A stretch of DNA of 64,000 nucleotides from the NCBI RefSeq assembly GCF_000372825.1, contig NZ_KB910516.1, forward strand, positions 4,045,147-4,109,146, read 5' to 3'. Position 1 is the first letter of the stretch. Every line of letters starts with the position of its first letter. This DNA comes from Methylobacterium sp. 77 (GTDB lineage: Bacteria > Pseudomonadota > Alphaproteobacteria > Rhizobiales > Beijerinckiaceae). Below are positions 1 through 10,122 of this stretch, piece after piece. The position numbers and the translations under genes are program-made. Below the pieces are notes generated by a model that saw nothing but the letters and a program-made list of their open reading frames with translations, ran no database searches and had not been told where the DNA came from.

Positions 1-1
1 A

Positions 2-1021
2 AAGCCCGTGGAGCAGGGGCCGCGCAACATCCTCAAGCGTCTCATCGCGGACGCGGCGCGGGACGGCCTTCAGATGAAGACCGGTGTCGAGTGCGAATTC
101 TTTCTGATCACGCCGGACGGGTCCGAACCCGCGGACATGGCCGACCGGCAGATGAAGCCGTGTTACGACCAATCCGCCCTGATGCGCCGCTACGACGTCA
201 TCACCGAGATCTGCGACGCGATGCTCGCTCTCGGCTGGAAGCCGTACCAGAACGACCATGAGGACGCGAACGGCCAGTTCGAGATGAACTGGGACTATGA
301 CGACGCCCTCGTCACCGCCGACCGGCACGCCTTCTTCAAGTACATGACCCGCTCGATCGCTGAGAAGCACGGGCTGCGGGCGACCTTCATGCCCAAGCCG
401 TTCATGGACCTGACCGGCTCCGGCTGCCACGCCCACGTCTCGCTGTGGAAGGGCGACCGCAACGTCTTCGCCGACCCGTCGGACGAGATCGGGATGTCGC
501 AGGAGGGCTACCACTTCATCGGCGGCCTGATCCATTCGGCCGATGCCCTGGCCGCCATCACCAATCCGTGCGTGAATTCCTACAAGCGCATCAATGCCCC
601 GCGCACCACCTCCGGCGCGACCTGGGCCCCCAACACGGTGACCTATACGGGCAACAACCGCACGCACATGATCCGCATCCCCGATGACGGACGCTTCGAG
701 TTCCGTCTCGCCGATGGCGCCGCGAACCCCTACCTGCTCCAGGCGGGCCTGCTCGCGGCCGGCCTCGACGGATTGCGTAACCGGCGAGATCCGGGCCAGC
801 GCCTCGACATCAACATGTACACCGAAGGCCACACCGTCGAGGGCGTCAAGCGCCTGCCGCTCAACATGCTCGATGCCATGCGGGCGCTGGAGCGATCGGA
901 CGTTCTCGCCCAATCCCTCGGCAGCTTCGTCCCGAGCTACCTCAAGTTGAAGCTCGAGGAGTGGAACGCCTATTCGCGCCATCTCACCCAATGGGAGCGG
1001 GATACCACGCTCGATTGCTGA
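2..1021 (+). CDS. glnT: type III glutamine synthetase-like ligase (GlnT/GmaS family), 3' part
   Basis: The reading frame is already open at the window edge, so the N-terminal roughly 100 residues lie outside; family members are about 435 residues and 339 are visible. The visible part is the catalytic domain of an ATP-dependent glutamate ligase: GVECEFF (metal-binding glutamates), GQFEMNW, the GSGCHAHVSLW block, NAPRTTSG (ATP/glutamate loop) and RFEFRLADGAANPYL near the C-terminus. The family makes glutamine from glutamate and ammonia in the cytoplasm. A close relative, gamma-glutamylmethylamide synthetase, uses methylamine and occurs in methylotrophs. Sequence by eye cannot separate the two, and the upstream neighbours that would decide are not in view. 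Confidence 0.88.
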   Translation, partial: KPVEQGPRNILKRLIADAARDGLQMKTGVECEFFLITPDGSEPADMADRQMKPCYDQSALMRRYDVITEICDAMLALGWKPYQNDHEDANGQFEMNWDYDDALVTADRHAFFKYMTRSIAEKHGLRATFMPKPFMDLTGSGCHAHVSLWKGDRNVFADPSDEIGMSQEGYHFIGGLIHSADALAAITNPCVNSYKRINAPRTTSGATWAPNTVTYTGNNRTHMIRIPDDGRFEFRLADGAANPYLLQAGLLAAGLDGLRNRRDPGQRLDINMYTEGHTVEGVKRLPLNMLDAMRALERSDVLAQSLGSFVPSYLKLKLEEWNAYSRHLTQWERDTTLDC

Positions 1022-1439
1022 AACCCGGACTGCTCGAACCCCTCCCACGGGGCCGAACGTTGCGCTCGCCCAGCCGGCGCCGCCCAAACGCGAGAGTGTC
1101 GATCGCTTTGCGCAGCAGATCGGCGCCTCTGCTCGTCTCCATGAGCCCCGCGGTGTCATTGAGCCCCGCGGTGTTATCGCTCCGCTTCACATCGGACACG
1201 CGCATTCGAAGGACTCGGTCGTGACCCGGCGGTGCCAAGCCGTGACAGTCGAGCACTCCTTCGCGTCCTGATGGCAGGCGACAGGGCGTCTCCGCCCGGC
1301 TTCGACCACGATCGCGGTTGCAGAGTAGCCTGCGGAGCAACATATCGCACCCGGTTGCCGGTTCCGGGTTTTCGGCGCATGAACCGGCGGGACTCGGCTC
1401 GTCGGTCCGAAGAAGACGAATGCCGACAGGAAGCGCTCT
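1022..1439. other. intergenic stretch, no gene recognised
   Basis: About 418 bases between the ligase and the sensor kinase. Open frames here on both strands are short or run antisense into the kinase, and none resembles a known protein. The one visible structure is an 18-base tandem repeat at 1142-1177. A promoter for the kinase presumably lies here, but no clear -35/-10 pair stands out. Confidence 0.5.
1142..1177. repeat. 18-bp tandem repeat, two copies
   Basis: Two adjacent 18-base units, 1142-1159 and 1160-1177, share the core TGAGCCCCGCGGTGT and differ at one base (C or T) near the end. Each core contains the palindrome CCGCGG. It may be a slippage product or a duplicated protein-binding site. 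No function can be assigned. Confidence 0.7.
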
Positions 1440-4193
1440 GTGGACCACGACGATAGCAGCGCGGGCATCGAGGCAGACCGGCGTACGGCCCTCGCGCGCT
1501 ACGGCATCCTCGACACCGAGACCGAGGCCGATTTCGACGACATCGTGAAGGCGGCGTCGGCAGCCTGCAATGTCCCAATCTCGCTGATCTCCCTGCTCGA
1601 TGGAAACCGGCAGTGGTTCAAGGCCGAGACGGGGTTCGGCCAGCGGGAGACGCCGATCTCCTCCTCGATCTGCATGCATGCGGTCCGCGAGCAGGACCCC
1701 GTCTTCGTGATCCCCGATACGACACGTGACGAGCGAACCTCATCGAATCCCCTGGTTACCGGCGATTCGCACGTGCGCTTCTACGCTGGCGTGCCGCTGC
1801 TGACGGCGGAGGGCGTCCCTCTCGGGACACTCTGCGTCCTGGATACCAAGCCGAACAGCCTGACGCCGGCGCAGTCGCTCATCCTGCGGACGTTGGCCAA
1901 GCAGGTGATGACCCTGCTCGACCTGCGCCGCGCCCTTCAGGATCGGCGCGAAAGCGACCGGCTCAACAAGGCGATCCTGGAGAGCGCGGTCGATTACGGG
2001 ATCATCTCCATGGACCTGTCCGGTCAGGTGACGAGCTGGAATACCGGCGCGGAACGCGTCCTCGGCTGGACCGAGGAAGAGATGCGCGGCGAGTATGCCC
2101 ATGTCTTCTTCACGGAGGAGGATGTCGAAAACGGCCTTCCCGAGCAGGAGATGGGCACTGCGTTGATGCACGGCCGCGCCAGCGACGAACGCTGGCACAG
2201 GCGCAAGGACGGCTCCCTGTTCTGGGGCCTCGGCGAGATGATGCCGCTCATCAACGAGGACGATCGCCCGGAGGGATTCATCAAGATCTTGCGGGATCGC
2301 ACGGAACAGCGCCTCGCCAGCCAGAAGCAGCACAACGACGCCGAGTTCATGCGCAGCGTCCTCGCCTCGTCCGCCGACTGCATCAAGGTTCTCGATCTCG
2401 ACACGCGCGTGACCTTCATGAGCGAAGGCGGGATGCGCGTGATGGAAGTCAGCGACTTCAACGCGATCAAGGGCTGTCCCTGGCCGGATTTCTGGTGCGA
2501 TCAGGGCAATGTCGACGCCCTGGCCGCCATCGCCGCTGCCAAGGCCGGGGGCACCGGCCATTTCCGGGGCCAAGCCAACACCATGGCGGGGAATGCCCGC
2601 TGGTGGGACGTCCAGGTCACACCGATCCTCGATACGGAAGGGCGTCCGGAGCGGCTGCTCTCGGTCTCCCGCGACATCACCATCCAGAAATCCGCCGAGC
2701 AGTTGATCAGCGCCAGCGAGATGCGCTGGCGGGGCTTGTTCACCAGCATGCAGGAAGGGTTCTTTCTCGGCGAACTCGTCCGCGATGCGGCGGGACGGGC
2801 CTTCGATTACCGGTTCCTGGAGATCAATCCGGCCTTCGCCCGGCAATCCGGCCTGCCGGAGGAGAGCGTCGGCCGGACCATCCGCGACTTCGTTCCCGAC
2901 ATCGAGCAAGAGCTCATCGATCGCTATGCGAGCGTCGTCGAGACCGGCGAGCCGAACCTGTTCGAGATCACGGTGCCGGGCCTCGGCAGAACCTTCGAGG
3001 TTCGCGCCGGCCATGAGAGCGACGAGCGGTTCAGCTGCCTCTTCCTCGACGTCACCGAACGCAAGCAGAGCGAGACCCGCCGCCTCGCCATCGCGGAGCT
3101 CGGTGACCGCCTGCGTCACCTGAGCGATCCGGTCGCGATTTCCTTCGCCGCGGCCGAGATCATGGGCCGGACCCTCGGCCTGTCCCATGCCGGCTACGGT
3201 GCCGTGGACCAGGAACGGGAGACCATTCTCGTCGGTCGGGGCTGGTCGGCCCCCGGTCTCGCCCGCATCGACGGACTTCATCAGTTCCGCGAATACGGCT
3301 CTTATATCGACGAGTTGAAGACCGGAATGGCCGTGCTGATCGAGGATGCCGCCTCGGACCTGCGCACGAGTCAGGATGCGGACTCGCTCACCTCCATCAG
3401 CATCCGGGCGCTCCTGAACCTGCCGGTGATGGAGCGCGAACGGTTCGTGGCCTTGTTCTACGCGGCGAAGGACGCCTCGCATGCCTGGACGGCGGAAGAG
3501 GTCAGTTTCGTCCGCAACGTCGCCGACCGGACACGCGCCGCGATCGCGCGGATCGAGGCGGAGGCGCAGCAGCGTGTGCTCAACCTCGAGCTCAGTCATC
3601 GCATGAAGAACATGCTGGCGATGGTGCAGTCGATCGCCACGCAGACCATGCGCAATGCCACCGATGTCGCCACGGCCAAGGACGTGCTGGCGGGTCGCCT
3701 GATCGCGCTGGGCAAGTCCCACGACCTGCTCCTCGGCGGGTCTCTCGGCGATACGCCCCTGAAGACACTGATCGAGAGTGCCCTGGAAGCCCACAAGGAC
3801 AAGCCCGACCGGTTCTCCATTCGCGGGCCGGCCCTGAATGTGGGCGCCAAGGCCGCGATGTCGCTGGCCCTCATCCTCCACGAACTCGCGACCAACGCCG
3901 CGAAATATGGCGCGCTCTCCACTGACACCGGCGGCGTCGCCATCGTCTGGGATATTCGCGAGAGCCGAAGCGAAGGCACCGATCAGGTTCTGCTGCGCTG
4001 GGTCGAGGCTGGGGGACCACCCGTCGAGCCGCCGACCCGAACCGGCTTCGGCACGCGACTGATCGGGCGCGGCCTGGCGGGGAATTTCGGCGGAGAGGTT
4101 TCCCTCGATTATCGTACGTCCGGCGTGGTTTGCACGATCGAAGCCTCTCTGATGGGATTGCAGGCCGTGGATACGCCGCCCGACTTCCATTAG
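1440..4193 (+). CDS. multi-sensor HWE-family histidine kinase (GAF-PAS-PAS-PAS-GAF-HWE)
   Basis: A 917-residue soluble sensor kinase with no membrane segment. In order it shows an N-terminal GAF domain (about 15-165, typical GILDTETE opening), three PAS domains (about 175-290, 300-415, 425-540), a second GAF domain (about 555-700), and a HWE transmitter with the H-box SHRMKNMLAMVQ (His720), the N-box HELATNAAKYG (Asn819) and the diagnostic W-x-E in RWVEAGGP. GTG at 1440 is the start, with AGGAAG at a good distance upstream. HWE kinases often act in light, redox or general stress signalling with detached regulators. It converges on another HWE kinase/regulator pair at 4266-5953, but the ligand and partner are unknown. 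A very long antisense frame across this gene is a codon-bias shadow. Confidence 0.92.
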   Translation: MDHDDSSAGIEADRRTALARYGILDTETEADFDDIVKAASAACNVPISLISLLDGNRQWFKAETGFGQRETPISSSICMHAVREQDPVFVIPDTTRDERTSSNPLVTGDSHVRFYAGVPLLTAEGVPLGTLCVLDTKPNSLTPAQSLILRTLAKQVMTLLDLRRALQDRRESDRLNKAILESAVDYGIISMDLSGQVTSWNTGAERVLGWTEEEMRGEYAHVFFTEEDVENGLPEQEMGTALMHGRASDERWHRRKDGSLFWGLGEMMPLINEDDRPEGFIKILRDRTEQRLASQKQHNDAEFMRSVLASSADCIKVLDLDTRVTFMSEGGMRVMEVSDFNAIKGCPWPDFWCDQGNVDALAAIAAAKAGGTGHFRGQANTMAGNARWWDVQVTPILDTEGRPERLLSVSRDITIQKSAEQLISASEMRWRGLFTSMQEGFFLGELVRDAAGRAFDYRFLEINPAFARQSGLPEESVGRTIRDFVPDIEQELIDRYASVVETGEPNLFEITVPGLGRTFEVRAGHESDERFSCLFLDVTERKQSETRRLAIAELGDRLRHLSDPVAISFAAAEIMGRTLGLSHAGYGAVDQERETILVGRGWSAPGLARIDGLHQFREYGSYIDELKTGMAVLIEDAASDLRTSQDADSLTSISIRALLNLPVMERERFVALFYAAKDASHAWTAEEVSFVRNVADRTRAAIARIEAEAQQRVLNLELSHRMKNMLAMVQSIATQTMRNATDVATAKDVLAGRLIALGKSHDLLLGGSLGDTPLKTLIESALEAHKDKPDRFSIRGPALNVGAKAAMSLALILHELATNAAKYGALSTDTGGVAIVWDIRESRSEGTDQVLLRWVEAGGPPVEPPTRTGFGTRLIGRGLAGNFGGEVSLDYRTSGVVCTIEASLMGLQAVDTPPDFH

Positions 4194-4265
4194 GGCGCCG
4201 CGCCGATCGCGGCCGGCCGCTTTTCGGAGGACGGCCGACGCATAACGAAAGACTGGACCCTGTCG

Positions 4266-4724
4266 TCAATCCGCCCTGATCTGCGTTGGGCCGGACGCCT
4301 TCGAAAGAGGCGTGCAGCCGCACGCGAACAGTCGGGCGCCGGTATCGGATTTCTGCGCGATCCCCTCACAGGTGAGGATATGCTGCAGCTGGGCCTCCAT
4401 CTCCTCCTTCCGATACGGCTTCTGCATCACCGGTACGGTCCGGTAGGCCTGTTCCACGCCGGCGGTGCCATAACCCGTCGCGAACAGGAACGGGATGCAG
4501 CGCTCGAACAGCACGTCGGCCACGGGATAGCTGCGCGACTCACCGAGATTCACGTCGAGGATGGCCAGATCGAACTCGCCCGCCTGCAAGTGTCTCAGCG
4601 CCTGTTCGAGGCGCATGGCGACCACGACCTCGAAGCCGAGATCGAGCAGCATGTCCTCGGCGAGCATCGCCACCAAACTCTCGTCTTCCACCAGCAGAAC
4701 GCGGCGCCCTTCCATGATGCTCAT
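4266..4724 (-). CDS. single-domain response regulator (CheY-like)
   Basis: A 152-residue receiver domain with no output domain. It keeps the acidic pair in LLVEDE (Glu13/Asp14), the phospho-acceptor Asp57 in AILDVNLGES, Thr83 in FATGYG and Lys102 in MQKPY. A short C-terminal tail after about residue 120 has no recognised domain. The ATG overlaps the stop of the upstream HWE kinase by four bases (4721-4724), so the two are translationally coupled and this is very likely that kinase's substrate. Such stand-alone receivers usually act by protein-protein contact or as phosphate sinks. Confidence 0.92.
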   Translation of the reverse strand: MSIMEGRRVLLVEDESLVAMLAEDMLLDLGFEVVVAMRLEQALRHLQAGEFDLAILDVNLGESRSYPVADVLFERCIPFLFATGYGTAGVEQAYRTVPVMQKPYRKEEMEAQLQHILTCEGIAQKSDTGARLFACGCTPLSKASGPTQIRAD

Positions 4725-5953
4725 GCGCCGGGGCGTCCCGTCACGATCTCCTGTCCGTGCCAACCCAATGCGGTCAGCGGGATATCGAGCCGGCAGACGA
4801 TGCCTGTCCGCACGAAATCGATCGCGGCTGCGCCATCGAATTCCAGCGGCAGCTGACGCTCGATCAGGCGGGAGCCGAAGCCTCTCCGGGTGGGCGAGAC
4901 CACGTCCGGGCCCCCCGTCTCCATCCAGGTGAGAGACAGGCGTTCGCGTCCCTCCGCCTTGGCCAGCATCCACGTCACCGCGACCCGGCCTTCGGCAACC
5001 GAGAGGGCGCCATACTTGGCGGCGTTGGTCATGAGTTCGTGCAATGCCATCGCCAGCGTCACCGCCACTTTCGGGTGGAGACGCGTATCCGGTCCTGTGA
5101 TCTGGAACCGCGTCGCGTCGACCTCCGCGACCGCGTGGGGAGCGATCGCCCGCTCGACGACGCCGATGAGGCTGGCGCTTTCCCAATTGGATTCGGTCAG
5201 CACGTTGTGTGCGTTCGAGAGCGCCGTCACGCGAGCATCGAACACGGCGCGGGCCTGCTGATCGGCGATGGTGCGGAAGGTCTGTGCCGCGATGGACTGG
5301 ACGGTGGCCAGCGTATTCTTCACCCGGTGATTCAACTCGTTGGTCAGCAGCTTCTGCCGCTCGGCCGCCGCCTTCTCCTCGGTGATGTCCCGAACCTCGA
5401 TGATCGTGCCGATGATCTTGGCCGTGTCGTCGCGGATCGGGCTCGCCGTGAATCCGACGGGGAAGAAATGCCCGTCCTTGTGGACGAACACCTCCTCGCC
5501 GCGCTCCTGGTTGTTCTCCGGAAAGGCGCGGTCGATGGCGCATTCTTCCAGCGGGAACGGGCGCCCGTCGGGATAGGTGTGGTGGATGATGTCGTGCAGC
5601 GGGCAGTCGCGCGCCAGCACTTCCTCGACGCTGAAGCCGGTGAGCAGCTCGGCGGCGCGGTTCATGTAGACGCAGTGCTGCCGGTCATCCATCAGGAAGA
5701 TCGCGACCGAAGCATTGTTGAGCACGGCGTTCAGGCGGCGCTCCGTCTCATGGAGCTGCGACCCTCGGCGGAGGGTCGGCAGGGACGTCGATGCTTCGGT
5801 GGAGGACTGAAGTGGCGGCCGGATCGGCACGAGGCGGGCTTTCTGCGAGGATGAGCGGGCACACCCGATGATGCGCCGCGATGGATTAATGGGCCGGGCA
5901 GGATCGAGCGATCCTCGACACGCGCGAGGATCGACAGGCGCGAGGATCGACAT
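4721..5953 (-). CDS. PAS-HWE sensor histidine kinase
   Basis: 410 residues from this start. One PAS/PAC domain (about 68-195) precedes a HWE transmitter with LNHRVKNTLATVQ (His209), HELMTNAAKYGALS (Asn310) and the W-x-E of LTWMETGGP. No transmembrane segment is seen. The first roughly 60 residues are low in hydrophobic content and look unlike the family, so the true start may be internal (for example near the LHETERRL segment at about residue 67). It overlaps the downstream response regulator by ATGA, indicating a two-gene unit. The PAS region resembles the flavin-less type, so no light-sensing claim is made. Confidence 0.9.
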   Translation of the reverse strand: MSILAPVDPRACRGSLDPARPINPSRRIIGCARSSSQKARLVPIRPPLQSSTEASTSLPTLRRGSQLHETERRLNAVLNNASVAIFLMDDRQHCVYMNRAAELLTGFSVEEVLARDCPLHDIIHHTYPDGRPFPLEECAIDRAFPENNQERGEEVFVHKDGHFFPVGFTASPIRDDTAKIIGTIIEVRDITEEKAAAERQKLLTNELNHRVKNTLATVQSIAAQTFRTIADQQARAVFDARVTALSNAHNVLTESNWESASLIGVVERAIAPHAVAEVDATRFQITGPDTRLHPKVAVTLAMALHELMTNAAKYGALSVAEGRVAVTWMLAKAEGRERLSLTWMETGGPDVVSPTRRGFGSRLIERQLPLEFDGAAAIDFVRTGIVCRLDIPLTALGWHGQEIVTGRPGA

Positions 5954-6115
5954 GCGAAAGCCGAAGTTGACGGGGTTTGTTCCGCGCGACGGTGCAAGCG
6001 CGGGTTGCGAGGACGCTCACGGTGGGTGAGGACGCTCTCGCGGGATACGGATTCCGCGGGATCCCGTATCACGATGGCGACGCCGCGAAATGCGGAACCG
6101 AAGGTCCATAGCGTG

Positions 6116-6913
6116 ATGGATTTCGTGAACTTTCTCTACAATGCGCCGATCTGGCAGATGGCGTGCATCATCGGCCTCATCTCGGTCGGCGGCACGGTCA
6201 TCGCCCTTCTGATCGTCGACCGCATCTGGAAGAAGGATCGGCGGCGGTCGCACAACGATATCGCCGGTTTCTTCATCGCCGTCGTCGGCGTGATCTACGC
6301 GATCCTGATCTCTTCGCTCGCGATCACGGTCATGGCGCGGAAGGACCGGGCCGAGAACCTGGTCTTCGAGGAGGTCGAGAAGGTGGCGGGCCTGGCGCGG
6401 GAGGTGATGACGCTGCCCGAGGCGAACCGCGGGGCCATCCGCGCTCACCTTTCAGGATATCTGGAGGCCGTGGTCGATCACGAATGGCCGCAGATGCGTG
6501 CCGCGCAGCGTCCAACCGCCGGAAGCAAGGCCCTGCACGACCTGTGGCTCGATGCTGCGGCGCTGCCGGTCAAGGACTTGGCGGACATGCTCACGGTCAA
6601 GGATTTCCGTGCGCATATCGATGACTTGTACGACATCCGTCGCGGACGAAGCGATCTCGCCGTCAACGGCGTCGACCGGATCGTGTGGGTCGTCGTGCTC
6701 CTCGGCTCGATCTCGATGATCGCCTTCGCCGTGCTGTTCGGCGTCGAGAACTTCGCCGCGCATCTGCTGATGAGTTGCCTCCTGTCGTTTTCCATCGCCT
6801 TGGCGATGACGATGATCGTCGCCATCGACTGGCCGTATTATGGCTACGATTCGATCTCGGCGGACCCCTTGATCGAATTGCGGGCGGGGTTGTCGGACGG
6901 ATCGAGCCCGTAA
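6116..6913 (+). CDS. DUF4239 (bestrophin-like) membrane protein
   Basis: A 265-residue integral membrane protein with two N-terminal membrane segments (about 12-34 and 51-73), a roughly 110-residue soluble loop with acidic and basic residues, and two C-terminal segments (about 185-205 and 212-235). This 2+2 layout and the sequence around the second segment fit the DUF4239 family, which has a bestrophin-like fold and no settled function. ATG at 6116 was chosen because hydrophobic sequence begins right after it; in-frame ATG 6074 and an ORF start at 6005 would add a charged, non-conserved leader. It is transcribed alone, divergent from the kinase at 5953. Confidence 0.82.
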   Translation: MDFVNFLYNAPIWQMACIIGLISVGGTVIALLIVDRIWKKDRRRSHNDIAGFFIAVVGVIYAILISSLAITVMARKDRAENLVFEEVEKVAGLAREVMTLPEANRGAIRAHLSGYLEAVVDHEWPQMRAAQRPTAGSKALHDLWLDAAALPVKDLADMLTVKDFRAHIDDLYDIRRGRSDLAVNGVDRIVWVVVLLGSISMIAFAVLFGVENFAAHLLMSCLLSFSIALAMTMIVAIDWPYYGYDSISADPLIELRAGLSDGSSP

Positions 6914-7016
6914 CGCCCGGTCCGCTAAAGCGGGGCCGGCACGTTGGACGCCATGCCGCAAGCCGGCGCAGGGATTGCGGGCTTGATCGGCACGCGATGC
7001 GCCCGAATTCGAACGG

Positions 7017-8495
7017 ATGCCACATTCTCCTGACCCGGCCCTGACTGTCGAGAACCCGGTTATCCGGAACGGAGCCACCGACGCTCCGATAACGATTTTC
7101 TGCCTGCATTTCCTCGGCGGAAGCGCCAGGGAATGGGAATCCGTCGCTGCCCGTCTGGACGGGACCGTTCGTGTCGTCGGACTCGACTTGCCCGGATTTG
7201 GCGACGCGGCCGGCGTGTCCGGCTACTCGGTCGAGGCCATGGCCGACCACGTCGCCGGTCTGATTGCCGCCGCCGAGCCGGGTGGCCGCTGGTATCTCGC
7301 CGGCCACAGCATGGGTGCAAAGGTCGCCTTGGCTCTTGCCCGCCGTGCCGAGGACGGGGCGCCTGATCTGGCTGGCCTCGCCGGGCTGGTGCTGCTCGGC
7401 GGCTCTCCGCCGAGCCCCGAGCCGATGTCCGACGACAAGCGCCGGGAGATGGTCGACTGGATATCCGCCGACGCCGAGACCCGTGCCCGGAAGGCCGGGG
7501 AGTTCATCGACCAGAATACAGGCGCCCGCCTCGGCGATAGGCTTCGCACCCGCGCGATCGAGGATGTGCTGCGTGCGGCACCCGCCGCCTGGACGGCGTG
7601 GCTCAACGAAGGCTCCCGCGAGGATTGGTGCAGCCGGATCGGAATCTTGGCGCTTCCGGCCGTGGTCGTCGGCGGGACGGACGATGCCGATCTCGGCGCT
7701 GCCGCGCAGAAGGCGCTGACCCTTCCTCATCTCTCCCATGGCCGGCTGGTTGCCCTGGACGGCGCCGGACACCTTCTGCCGCTGGAACGGCCAGAAGCCG
7801 TGGCCGGGCTCATCACGGGCCTCGTCTCGGAGCAGCCGCTTCCGATCTCCGTGCCGGCGCAGGTGCCGGAGCCTTATCGCGCGCTGATCGAATCCGACCG
7901 GGTGAACACGCGCCTTCGCGTGGCGCTCCTCGCTCGTTCCCAGCCGGACGATCCGGCCTACCAGCCCGGATGTCTCGATACGGTCGAACTCGCTCTGCTT
8001 CGCGCCGTCGTCGACAGGGTGCTTCCGCAAGCCGATACCGGCCGGATCGACATCGCGGCCCGGATCGAAGCCCGGCTCGCGACCGGAACCGGAGACGGCT
8101 GGCGCTTTGCCAAGCTGCCGGCTGACGGCGAGGCCTATCGTGCCGCTCTACGGACGCTCGATGCCGCTGCGCAATCCGTCCATGGGATGCGCTTCCTTGG
8201 CCTCGACGGCACCGATCAGGATGGGCTCCTGAAAGCGGCCGCCGCCGGTGAGCCACTCTGTCCGGAGATGCCGGAAGACGGGCTCGATGCCGAGCGCATG
8301 AGCCTGTGGTTCGAGGACCTGCGCAGCGACGTGGTACGGGTCTATCTTGCACACCCCGCCAGCCTCGCCCGGCTCGACTATGGCGGAATCGGTGCGGGCG
8401 GCGACGACGCGGATCGCCTGCCCGGCTTCGTGCGGGTCGGGATCGACGACCCGGAACCCTGGGAGCCTGTCGCCTTCGGGGCGGCGGGACGATGA
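7017..8495 (+). CDS. alpha/beta hydrolase fused to a gluconate 2-dehydrogenase small-subunit (subunit 3-like) domain
   Basis: 492 residues with two unrelated halves. Residues about 25-270 are an alpha/beta hydrolase: nucleophile elbow GHSMG (Ser98), probable acid Asp222 in GGTDDAD, and catalytic His252 in [13 protein letters not shown]. Residues about 315-490 match the small-subunit family that accompanies GMC dehydrogenases such as gluconate 2-dehydrogenase and FAD-glucose dehydrogenase ([49 protein letters not shown]). Family small subunits normally carry a Tat signal; here that position is taken by the hydrolase and no export signal is visible. The stop overlaps the GMC oxidoreductase start by ATGA, which strongly suggests the two proteins form a complex. 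The substrate is unknown; a lactone or ester is conceivable because a hydrolase is built in. Confidence 0.85.
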   Translation: MPHSPDPALTVENPVIRNGATDAPITIFCLHFLGGSAREWESVAARLDGTVRVVGLDLPGFGDAAGVSGYSVEAMADHVAGLIAAAEPGGRWYLAGHSMGAKVALALARRAEDGAPDLAGLAGLVLLGGSPPSPEPMSDDKRREMVDWISADAETRARKAGEFIDQNTGARLGDRLRTRAIEDVLRAAPAAWTAWLNEGSREDWCSRIGILALPAVVVGGTDDADLGAAAQKALTLPHLSHGRLVALDGAGHLLPLERPEAVAGLITGLVSEQPLPISVPAQVPEPYRALIESDRVNTRLRVALLARSQPDDPAYQPGCLDTVELALLRAVVDRVLPQADTGRIDIAARIEARLATGTGDGWRFAKLPADGEAYRAALRTLDAAAQSVHGMRFLGLDGTDQDGLLKAAAAGEPLCPEMPEDGLDAERMSLWFEDLRSDVVRVYLAHPASLARLDYGGIGAGGDDADRLPGFVRVGIDDPEPWEPVAFGAAGR

Positions 8496-10042
8496 AGCTC
8501 GACGCGATGCGTCGCCACGCAACCACCGATATCGTCGATGTCGTCGTCATCGGGACGGGGGCCGGCGGCGCGCCTGTCCTGGCCCGCCTCGCGGCGGCGG
8601 GGCTGAAGCTCGTCGCCCTGGAGGCCGGCCCCAACTTCGACCCCGCGCGCTTCGCCTTCGACGAAACGCTCGCCGACGAGATCTACTGGACCGAGGAGCG
8701 GCTCAGTGGTGGTTCCACGCCCGAGGCCTTCGGCGCCAACAACAGCGGCACCGGGGTCGGCGGCTCCACCCTGCATTGGGGCGCCTTCACCCCTCGCGCC
8801 GATGCACGCGACATGCGCTTGCATTCGGAGACCGGGAGGGGCGTCGACTGGCCGATCGATCACGACGCGCTGCTGCCGTTCTATGAGCGCGTCGAGGCCT
8901 TCATCGGCGTCTCCGGCCCTGCCGAGTATCCGTGGGATCCGAGCCGGCGCTATCCGCTGGCGCCGGTCCCGCGCAATGCACCGGCGCAGATCATGGCGAA
9001 GGCCTGCGACCGGCTCGGAATCCGCAACACCGACTCGCCGGCGGCCGTGGTCTCGCGCGACTTTGCGCAAGAGGGCGGCGCCCTGCGCCATGCCTGCATC
9101 AATTGCGGCTATTGCCATCAGGGCTGCCGCAATGGCGCCAAGACCAGCATGGACGTCACCTACCTGCCGCATGCCGTCGCCAACGGCGCGGAAATCCGGC
9201 CAGATTGCCGGGTGCATGGGCTCGAACGCGATCGCGAGGGCCGGATCGTCTCGGTGATCTACCGGCATCAGGGAATCGACCATCGCCAGCGTTGCTCGGC
9301 CGTCTTCCTCAGTGCCGGCGCGGTCGAGACGCCGCGGCTCCTGCTGCATCTCGGGCTCGCCAACGGCAGCGGTCAGGTCGGCCGCAACTACATGGGCCAT
9401 GTGGCGACCCAGGTCTGGGGGACGTTCGAACCCGAGATGCGGATGAACCGAGGCTACCCCTCGTCGCTCATCAGCGAGGACATGATCCGCCCGGGCGATG
9501 CCGATTTCGCCGGCGGCTACCTGATGCAGAGCCTCGGCGTGGCGCCGGTCACCTGGGGCAATTCCGTGGCGCGCGGGCGCGGCCTGTGGGGACAGGCGCT
9601 GACCGACCATCTCGATCGCTACAACCACATGGCGGGGATCGGGATCAACGGCGAGACGCTGCCCTGCGACGCCAACGTCCTGAGGCTCGCGGACGAGACC
9701 GATGCGTTCGGGATGCCCAAGGCACGGATCGATTTCGGCTATTCCTCCAACGAGGACAGGCTGAACGCGCATGCGACCCGGACCATGAGAGCGATCTGGG
9801 AGGCGGCGGGCGCGACGGATATCTGGGTGCTCGAGCGCGTCGCCCACACGATCGGGACCTGCCGGATGGGCAGGAGCGGCGACAGTGCCGTGGTCGATCC
9901 CTACGGCCGCAGCTTCGAGATCCCGAACCTCTGGATCAGCGATGGATCGACCTTCCCGAGTTCGCTCGCCGCGAACCCGGCCCTGACGATCATGGCGCTG
10001 GCCCTGCGCTCGGCCGAGGCGTTTCTCGGGCATTCTTCCTGA
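8492..10042 (+). CDS. GMC-family FAD-dependent oxidoreductase with Cys-x2-Cys-x2-Cys-x3-Cys motif
   Basis: 516 residues. The N-terminal FAD fold reads [13 protein letters not shown] (about 17-29) and ends the first beta-alpha-beta unit at LEAG. The central [11 protein letters not shown] loop and the C-terminal HTIGTCRMG and [15 protein letters not shown] blocks mark a GMC dehydrogenase close to gluconate/glucose FAD dehydrogenases. Four cysteines (202, 205, 208, 212; [11 protein letters not shown]) are spaced like an iron-sulphur ligand set, as known in the catalytic subunit of bacterial FAD-glucose dehydrogenase, so electrons may leave through a cluster. There is no signal peptide. ATG 8492 overlaps the preceding fusion gene. 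No cytochrome subunit follows, so the electron acceptor is unclear. A sugar, polyol or other alcohol substrate is inferred. Confidence 0.88.
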   Translation: MKLDAMRRHATTDIVDVVVIGTGAGGAPVLARLAAAGLKLVALEAGPNFDPARFAFDETLADEIYWTEERLSGGSTPEAFGANNSGTGVGGSTLHWGAFTPRADARDMRLHSETGRGVDWPIDHDALLPFYERVEAFIGVSGPAEYPWDPSRRYPLAPVPRNAPAQIMAKACDRLGIRNTDSPAAVVSRDFAQEGGALRHACINCGYCHQGCRNGAKTSMDVTYLPHAVANGAEIRPDCRVHGLERDREGRIVSVIYRHQGIDHRQRCSAVFLSAGAVETPRLLLHLGLANGSGQVGRNYMGHVATQVWGTFEPEMRMNRGYPSSLISEDMIRPGDADFAGGYLMQSLGVAPVTWGNSVARGRGLWGQALTDHLDRYNHMAGIGINGETLPCDANVLRLADETDAFGMPKARIDFGYSSNEDRLNAHATRTMRAIWEAAGATDIWVLERVAHTIGTCRMGRSGDSAVVDPYGRSFEIPNLWISDGSTFPSSLAANPALTIMALALRSAEAFLGHSS

Positions 10043-10122
10043 GGGATGCGCTCTTCGCCCGGTGGAACGACGTCGGGAATCCCCGGTTGGATTCCGACAA
10101 CTGGAAACGGATATCCCACGCC

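Noticed and set aside
1740..4190. A very long antisense open frame (about 816 codons) across the HWE kinase.
   Set aside because: It mirrors the high-G+C codon bias of the real kinase, is rich in Arg/Gly/Asp with no domain, and has no plausible start signals.
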